Shown one piece after another: positions 57,924 to 64,000 of a stretch of 64,000 bases of DNA (position 1 is its first letter; every line of letters starts with the position of its first letter). The notes beneath the pieces were generated by a model, which ran no database searches, had not been told where the DNA came from, and was given only the letters and a program-made list of their open reading frames with translations. The position numbers and the translations under genes are program-made. This DNA is from Clavulina sp. PMI_390 (lineage: Eukaryota; Basidiomycota; Agaricomycetes; Cantharellales; Hydnaceae). The stretch lies in NCBI GenBank assembly GCA_015039315.1, contig WIDE01000011.1, forward strand, positions 434,001 through 498,000. Direction: 5' to 3'.

Positions 57924-60090
57924 TCAAGCCTCATCAAACTCAATCTTGATCTTTGGTCCAAACTCGCCATCCATGGTATCGGAGCTTTTCAATCCCGCAC
58001 CTTGCTCCAAAGGTAACGACCCCACTAGCTTTTTGTCGTCTTCGTCTTCCTTCAAGTCCTGTGATATGGGGATGAGTGACGCGAAGGGGTCCTGAATAGG
58101 GCCCGCAACGGTAGTAGCTCTGCCGGAAAAGGGTGTCGCGCCATGCTTCATGGGTGAGCGCGGCTTACCGCCCTTGCTGTTCACATTCGCACTTGGGCAC
58201 AGCCCTCCCGACGAAAGAGCACAATCAGAACATCTCCGACCAACAGGTAAGCATACAGTCTGAAGCCGTCGTTCCCGTAATCATGAAGGGGTCCGAGATG
58301 ATCATTGACAGCATGCCAATCGAGTCATCAGCGTATGAAAGGGGTTACCCGCATGTCCGCAAGGATAACATGAGATGGGGTCAGGCATCGGGAGCGGAGT
58401 CAGGCAAGACCGATGGCTACACAGCTAGCGACAACTGCGGCGTACCTGGCCGAATCCAACCAGGAGTGGGTTGATTTCGCCCCATAGCTCATTTGGGAGC
58501 CAGGATTGAAGATTAAGTCTTTATACGAGTCGCGGAATTCCGTGCGGATGCCGACAAGGGTTAGGGATATGCGCATACAGAAGTCGGCAATGGCGGATCG
58601 ACCCGGAATAAGAGGTGTGAGAAACGATTTGAAAGGCTGGACTGGGTTGATCGGAAAAAAGGGCGCGTGACCCCAGGGTACTGACCGGGTTTGCTCCGGA
58701 GTCTTCGTGGGAGGATGGTGCCAGCCCAACAAGTTGGTGATACGGTGCACATGAACGTCCACGCCAATACCAATGTTTCTGGGAAGGATGAGGATCTTCA
58801 GCAAACCAATTGAGAAAAGAAGCATCCATGCGCTGAACGAGACCTAGATCGATCGGTGCCGACTAACACGAGAGGGTGTCGATAGGAAACAAGGAATGAA
58901 TGCTTCAGACTCACATGTTCCATGCATTCTATAGATTGCGGTGTAATGTATGATGTTATTTGAGTCTGGATAGTAAGTTCTGCGCCGGTCGGCAGAAGAA
59001 ATGATTGAATTTGCGAAAACACACCTGTAAGGTGAGGAATGCCATCTTAGGCCCCACGCCTTTGAGGGCTAGATATGGAAGAAAGATTTATGAGGGAACT
59101 ATGAGCGATCACATCCTCAATCAACATTCCCTACGGCCAATCGCGATACACGCACGTCCGGCACGGAGGTAGCGGAGATAGAATTGACGACCCTCGACCT
59201 GGATACGATCGAGCAGCCCAAAACATTGGGCCTGGAATGGGCAAAATAACACTCACACGTTAGTTCCTCAATAGTCTTAGGTACATCCCCCTGAAAGTCG
59301 TCCCTTAATCGCTCCATGGCCTCCATGATATAGCTAGGGAAGTACCATTGGTCAATGAGAAGGGGAATATCGTCGCTAGTGTGGACCTCAAGATACGCAC
59401 CCTGTCTTCTTCGGCCAGAACCCAACTTTATTGATTGCACCCTGAAGCGATTCTTTGCTCAAGTTGATCATACCTTCGAGGGTAATCTCACCGCCGAGAG
59501 CGGTGCGTAGTTTCGCGACAGCAGCGTGAGTTACCTCATCCTTCGTTTGAGAGGACAGCATCAAACTAATGAGGATGCTGAGCCGTTTGCTCTGCGAGAA
59601 ATTCAGGCAAAAGGGACTAGTTTAGGGAGCAGAGCGAATAACCCGCACAAACGCGTACTTTGGGATCTTCTTCAGCATCACCAGCGTTTGCACACCCCAT
59701 GCCATCCACAGGGGCAAGAATTTCCGTCCGCATAACTTTGATAGCGTCATATGTTTCACGCCACCGCGCAGGAGTTTGGTGAGGAGAATCAAGAGAAAGT
59801 ACGAGACCCTTCTTTCTTGGTCCGCGGGTTGATTTAGACCGGGTAGTCGGATTGATAGTGTGGCTCTCTGCCTCGTTGTTATTCTCAACATCAATAGGTG
59901 AAGTGGAAGCGGATGTAGCTCCTATGATAGGCGGTTCACCACGCCTTGGCCTTGCGGAGGACGTGGAGTAAGCAAATTTTGACATTTTTGCGGTGAATTT
60001 CGCGGATGCTGGTGGCGTGTCGACATCTGAGATCGCCTCAGCCAGGGTCCTTTTCCGGAGTGATCGCCGAGGGGGAGGGGATGAAGACAT
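57924..60090 (-). CDS. NTH1: endonuclease III homolog (bifunctional DNA glycosylase/AP lyase)
   Basis: Base-excision repair enzyme for oxidised pyrimidines. The start at 60090 ([20 protein letters not shown]) precedes about 100 basic, disordered residues. The core has [30 protein letters not shown], the helix-hairpin-helix [15 protein letters not shown] with the catalytic Lys, and [18 protein letters not shown] with the catalytic Asp. The end of the core reads [20 protein letters not shown], then the iron-sulfur loop [20 protein letters not shown]. The last Cys spacing is seven, not the usual five. A C-terminal tail of about 90 residues ends in an acidic stretch. Several introns occur. The stop is TGA-type at 57924. 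Confidence 0.9.
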
Positions 60091-60208
60091 GATAATAATA
60101 TCGTTTAGGCCTCTCAGGACGCTCTGGTACCAGTATGTCGAAGGGGGGCGAAAATTTGACGTCGTGAGCGACCGCGGAGTCGTTCGCGGTCGAAATTCTA
60201 GGGCGCGC

Positions 60209-60221
60209 GCGTGACGGTCAC
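60209..60221. promoter_or_regulatory. CGTGAC-G-GTCACG inverted repeat
   Basis: A 6-bp inverted repeat with a one-base spacer, 119 bp upstream of the NTH1 start in the NTH1/Rua1-like divergent promoter. Arm order is opposite to the repeats at 2567 and 56513. Confidence 0.35.
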
Positions 60222-60496
60222 GTTTTGACAATTCAATCTCAGGGTTTGTGCACAGAAGTGTTCGCTCGTGCCAAACTCCCTGAGCCCAGACGTCTCTCCC
60301 CAAAGGAAGAGCTACCTGCTGCTGCCCGTCGCCGCTATGGGAGGTGATGCTCGTCGTCGGGAATGTCGGGGCGGGCCAGGGGGACCGAACTAAAGCTGAT
60401 CTGCAATACCCCAAAACAGAGACTCAGGGTCGAACATGAGGACACAGCAAGTTGTCCTTCTTCTGCTCAGTTGATAAACTAAAGTGAGCTCCCACT

Positions 60497-60502
60497 TATA
60501 TA
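60497..60502 (+). promoter_or_regulatory. TATA-like element of the Rua1-like gene
   Basis: TATATA lies 194 bp upstream of the Rua1-like start and is followed by a long CT-rich stretch, as in many basidiomycete promoters. It could instead serve a longer NTH1 leader. Confidence 0.3.
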
Positions 60503-60695
60503 GACGCTCTCCCAAAACGAATCCCCATATTCCTCTATTTTTTCTCCCCATCCTTCCTCACCTCAGCGCTCGACGTGCTCCGGTCCCCGCTCCCCTCCAC
60601 TTTTGTTCTGTACCACGTGTTACGCCCCCGCATTGACCTCACGCTTCTGAGCATCACATAGCTGTTGCATTGTTTCTGCTCGCTACTTTTGAACC

Positions 60696-62784
60696 ATGGA
60701 GTACAGTCTGCCAAGTCAAAGAGTGAGTCGCACTCACCGTTTCAGGCGTCGATTATGCGAGGATATATGCCTCCCTCTGATTCGATTTTCCCTGCAACAG
60801 TATCCCTCTGCTACCCCCCAAATCTCTAGGCCTTGGACACAGAGCCAGTTGTCACCCCAAAATACTTCGGCTGTCCGAAGCACTGTCGAGCCCAGTCGCT
60901 CTGAGCACGATGTTGGCGTCACTAGTGGCCCGCTATATCCCCTCCAGAACAGGTTTCCCACACCTGCGGGACGATGGATGGACCCCATGATGATTCGCCC
61001 GATCGACTCGTCCTATCCATCTGGTTCTGGAGCTCCGCCTGCCCTGGACAACCACGGGCCCTTGCTCCCTTCTCCATTCCCTCCTCCCTCCGTCCACGGA
61101 CAGCAGTTCAACTCTGCGCTCCCCCCTCTGCAGCCACAGTTCTCTGGGCGTGATTACTACAATCCTACCCCTCCGTCCTCAGCGTCTACGTCGTCGTCCA
61201 CATCGCCGTCCTCCATGTCGTCTCGATCGATTGATACTCTGGACTCACCCATTACCCTGCAGCAAACGGCTCAGCCATCTCGCTATAATCATCAGCACCA
61301 CCACTCTGACCCATACATCTATCAGAGCCCTGCTTACTCGCAAGATGATCTGTTCCAAATATCACGTGGTCCCACCTTTTCACAGACGTCTTATGCTCCT
61401 TATGTTGTTCCTCTCAACCCTGAGGTTTACGATAGTGGGGAGGGGTCAAATGCGTCATCCCAGACGATAGACTCCTTTAACTCTTCGCTGGCTTCGTCCT
61501 CCCCAAGCACAAGCCGCCGCAAACATCGGCCTTCTTATAGCGTCGGCGGTGGAGATGAGTTTGATGCCTTCTCCCAGGGTCTTCGGACACCACGAGGCGC
61601 TCGCTCCAAGCCGTCCTCCCCAACAACCTCTCGAATGAGCAGTGTTTCTCCATATCAACGACGAGGCCCGCCGGTGTCTCGATCTTCCATGAGCACGCTA
61701 CCTTTCGAGTCTGCGCCGCTATTGACGTTGGATTCTTCTGAGGGGGGCTCTGTCTCTGCGACCGGGCTTCGAGCCCCGAAACCATCTGTTGTACACCCTT
61801 TCCGAACGCTCCCTGCACATGTGCAAATCGACCCGCAATTTCCTTTGCTGTATAGGCAATTCTACGTCTCCTCTTATTTCGCTCCCAGCGATCCTCTAGG
61901 GAATCACGTCTTCGCCCAGCAGTCCGTGCACTTCCCTTTCTATTCTTGTTGACCCTTCTAACCCTCCCTCGGTCCCTTTAGTCCTGAGCAACGGCCGTAC
62001 CCGCTCCAGCGCCTATCTTTCAATGCTCCTAGCCACCCCCTCGATTTGTACACTCCCCGGTATGTCAAGGGCAGTGGTAGTGACAAAGTTGGGCTTTGCC
62101 CCATTTGTGTCGAGCCCATTTCGCGAGGCGGAGAAGGGACGAAGCAGTTTTTGAAAACAAAGGTCTCAGCGTACAGTACGTTTACTTTCTCTTTCCTTGG
62201 TGATACCATAGCTCACCCCAATTCGTCCTGAAACTCCAGACTATCATATGCAGTACTACCACGGTATGTTAATAATTATCAGAGTTCGGTGGTACATAAT
62301 ATTCAACGGTGCTCCACAAATTTACTCAGGGATCTGCGCACGGAGCAACGCGCCGTTCTCCCCTCCCCTGGAGTCCCGCCTCGTTCCGCGACCTCGAGCC
62401 AGCATCAAGGAGCGGAAGGAGATTAAGGAGGGCAAATGTCACGTCTGTCTTCAGTGGATTCCTATGCAGGGTACAAAGGATGTTGAGGTCATGGTCAAGG
62501 AGATCTTTTGGTGGGTCCTGAAACTTGCTGCCGAGATTGAGACGATGTGCTCAGCTCTATTTTTCGTAACCAGGTGGAAGCATGCTGCATCCTGCCATAA
62601 GGGTAATGTGAGTATAATTCGGATCTTCTGACCGATTCATCCGTATGTTCCAACTGACACTCAATTGCTCTGATCCCAGAATATTGAGGGAGAGCGCGAC
62701 TTCTTCGTGGAGGATGACTTCATCTATCAACGCATCAAAGCCCACCAAGCGTCCAATGAATTATTAGACCAAGCGAGGGTCTAG
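60696..62784 (+). CDS. Rua1 C-terminal-domain (zinc-binding) putative transcription regulator
   Basis: A predicted nuclear regulator. The long N-terminal part (about 380 residues) is Ser/Pro/Tyr/Gln-rich and disordered. The first exon MEYSLPSQR is probably joined from 60722 to YPSATPQISRPWTQ across an 80-nt intron. The C-terminal half has the conserved Rua1-type domain: LDLYTPRYVKGSGSDKVGLC then PICVEPISRGGEG, KTKVSAYNYHMQYYHGICAR, REIKEGKCHVCLQWIP-type (here KEIKEGKCHVCLQWIPMQG), VKEIFWWKHAASCHKG and GERDFFVEDDFIYQ. The CxxC and CxxC...HxxxCH pattern suggests two zinc sites. Rua1 activates the ustilagic acid cluster in Ustilago; here no secondary-metabolite genes adjoin, so a general role is likelier. 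The stop TAG is at 62782-62784. Confidence 0.85.
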
Positions 62785-63684
62785 ATTCCTTTCTCACCCC
62801 CACTACGGCTCTCTCTCGTGTCCCTTCATCGCCAACCTTGAGAGTGCCTCGCTCTGCCCGCACGACAGCGCGGGAGCGGCTTGCTTCGATCACCGCTGGT
62901 CGGCGAATTCGATTCGTGCTGCCCTGCGATCGAAGTTCGGGCAGTCGTTCTCTTCGATCGTTCCTCCCCAGCATCTGACTACTTCCTGTCTTGGAGTCCA
63001 CTTGGATTCCCCTTATGCCATTGCCAATCCACCTACCTCTGGTCACATGCTCTCCTCCACTGCTTTGGTTCATGCCGCACTGCACCCATGCTTCAGCGCT
63101 CAAAATTTTGCCGGCCTCTCGGGTCCGGTTCCGATGCGTCAAGCATCGTTCCATCTTTATTTTCCCTGTCACCCGTTCCTTTCCCATTTTACGTATTGCC
63201 ACGCCCGGTCACGAAGCCATGCCCGCCATGTCCTGCTACGCCCCCTTTTTGTATTTTCTAGCTTTCCTCCATCCCGCTCTCCTCATATTGTGTGGCTTCC
63301 ATTTCTTTTTTGCCCTGCTTCATCTTTCAATCACTATAATGTCTTCCATCTTGATACCTTCATGTTCTGTCTCGCTCATTTTTTTTCCTTTGCATCATTT
63401 TTGCTTACCACGCACTGTTCTATACCCGTAGATATGACGTTTGGAACACTGGAGTCTGTGTGGGATATTGATGGGCTGGACGCCAGGAGTTGCATAAGTC
63501 CCAATTTGGTGTGCGTGAGGATCACTTGTAACAACGGCGCATGAGCGACTGAATCAGCGGGCGCGGGCGGAAATGTACGACGCGCGAGAAACTACTGCCA
63601 AACAGACGTGGATGGCCTGGCGCCGGCGTGCCGTCGTTCACACGGGGAGCTGCCATGATGTACGATCCTGCGCCAGACGTCATC
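62785..63684. other. pyrimidine-rich intergenic stretch
   Basis: A 900-bp convergent spacer with a strong T and C bias on the plus strand. Several overlapping frames are open because of this bias. The frame just after the Rua1-like stop stays open for about 65 codons (see findings). No independent gene is supported. Confidence 0.45.
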
Positions 63685-64000
63685 CTAATTGAGTCCAATC
63701 CTTTCCTTCACCTCTCTCATCGTGCGTATGGCAATCTCCCTCGCGCGTTCCGCTCCCTCTCGAGCAACTTGACGGACGTAGCCCTCTTCCCCTTGCAACC
63801 GCTCCAGTTCGCTACGAATAGGGCTCAAGCACGTGTCAACAGCGTGGACGACGGCTTCCTTGAATTGCGGCGTTTGTACACCAGCGAAGCTTTCCGCGAG
63901 GGCAGAAAGTTCTGCCATGTGCTCGGAATCTGTGTCGAAAGTTTCCGCAGTGCCCGACGAGACCATAGGTGACGAAGCTGGGAAGGCGATCACTTCATCT
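63685..64000 (-). CDS. MSW1: mitochondrial tryptophanyl-tRNA synthetase, C-terminal fragment
   Basis: The visible 3' exon matches the C-terminal helices of the bacterial-type enzyme: MAELSALAESFAGVQTPQFK, EAVVHAVDTCLSPIRSELER, LQGEEGYVRQVAREGAERAR and IAIRTMREVKERIGLN before the stop at 63685-63687. The pattern of a paired Pro-Ile-Arg, a Tyr-Val and a Gly-Ala-Glu-Arg-Ala run close to the end is typical of TrpRS. The catalytic domain lies beyond the right edge. The sequence upstream on the gene (VIAFPASSPMVSS) continues in frame to the window edge. It is distinct from the cytosolic gene at 23.6 kb. Confidence 0.75.
   Translation of the reverse strand, partial: DEVIAFPASSPMVSSGTAETFDTDSEHMAELSALAESFAGVQTPQFKEAVVHAVDTCLSPIRSELERLQGEEGYVRQVAREGAERAREIAIRTMREVKERIGLN

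Larger units (their letters stand above)
60091..60695. promoter_or_regulatory. divergent promoter region, NTH1 / Rua1-like gene
   Basis: A 605-bp spacer. The NTH1 reading frame stays open to about 60414 but has no ATG upstream of 60090, so no N-terminal extension is proposed. It contains the inverted repeat at 60209, the TATA-like element at 60497 and a CACGTG E-box near 60616. Confidence 0.4.

Noticed and set aside
60091..60414. N-terminal extension of the NTH1 frame
   Set aside because: The frame is open but has no ATG before 60090.
62881..63544. Three overlapping open frames of 70-180 codons on the plus strand
   Set aside because: Open because of the T and C bias of the spacer. Composition is unlike the neighbouring genes, with no family match or splice structure.

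Overview
The window is nuclear DNA of a filamentous basidiomycete, probably an Agaricomycete. The genes are packed on both strands, almost all are cut by introns of about 50-70 nt with GT..AG ends, intergenic spacers are short, and the proteins match fungal families (Rua1-type zinc protein, Nuf2, Chk1, Per1, Pom33, Pan1/intersectin). The species cannot be fixed from sequence alone; a Ceratobasidium/Rhizoctonia-like fungus is a guess. Exon joins given here were worked out by eye from reading frame and splice signals.

Layout, left to right: 3' part of ADE4 (purine synthesis); CWF18 (splicing) divergent from elongin A; a myotubularin lipid phosphatase divergent from a PAQR/Izh membrane protein; a TLC-domain membrane protein; a secreted cupredoxin; two tandem paralogous secreted proteins, the second broken by an assembly gap (15135-15806); NUF2; a sphingoid long-chain-base kinase; a SAM methyltransferase; cytosolic tryptophanyl-tRNA synthetase; an SLC35F6-like transporter; a plasma-membrane Qa-SNARE; ARG4 divergent from eIF2B epsilon; CHK1; SYF2 (splicing) divergent from POM33/TMEM33; the mitochondrial phosphate carrier, whose 3' end lies in a second gap (41666-42318); a long cyclin-box protein head-to-head with a roughly 2000-residue Pan1/intersectin-like endocytic GEF; SUV3 divergent from PER1; endonuclease III (NTH1) divergent from a Rua1-domain regulator; and the C-terminus of mitochondrial tryptophanyl-tRNA synthetase at the right edge.

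Most of this is core metabolism and cell biology, not a gene cluster or mobile element. No transposon, CRISPR array, rRNA or tRNA was found. The accessory-looking part is 11.6-16.3 kb, with three secreted-protein genes, a gap and an unassigned stretch.

The strongest unexplained signals are regulatory. GTGAC/GTCAC pentamers, partly as near-perfect inverted repeats, are over-represented in the short divergent promoters. Gcn4/AP-1-type sites sit in the WRS1 promoter and in the ARG4/eIF2B-epsilon promoter. Other points: a Pan1/intersectin hybrid with five LxxQxTG kinase motifs, a cyclin whose start lies 24 bp from that gene, a possible mitochondrial form of the methyltransferase, a 14-nt first exon in PER1 and a likely GC-AG intron in the myotubularin gene.
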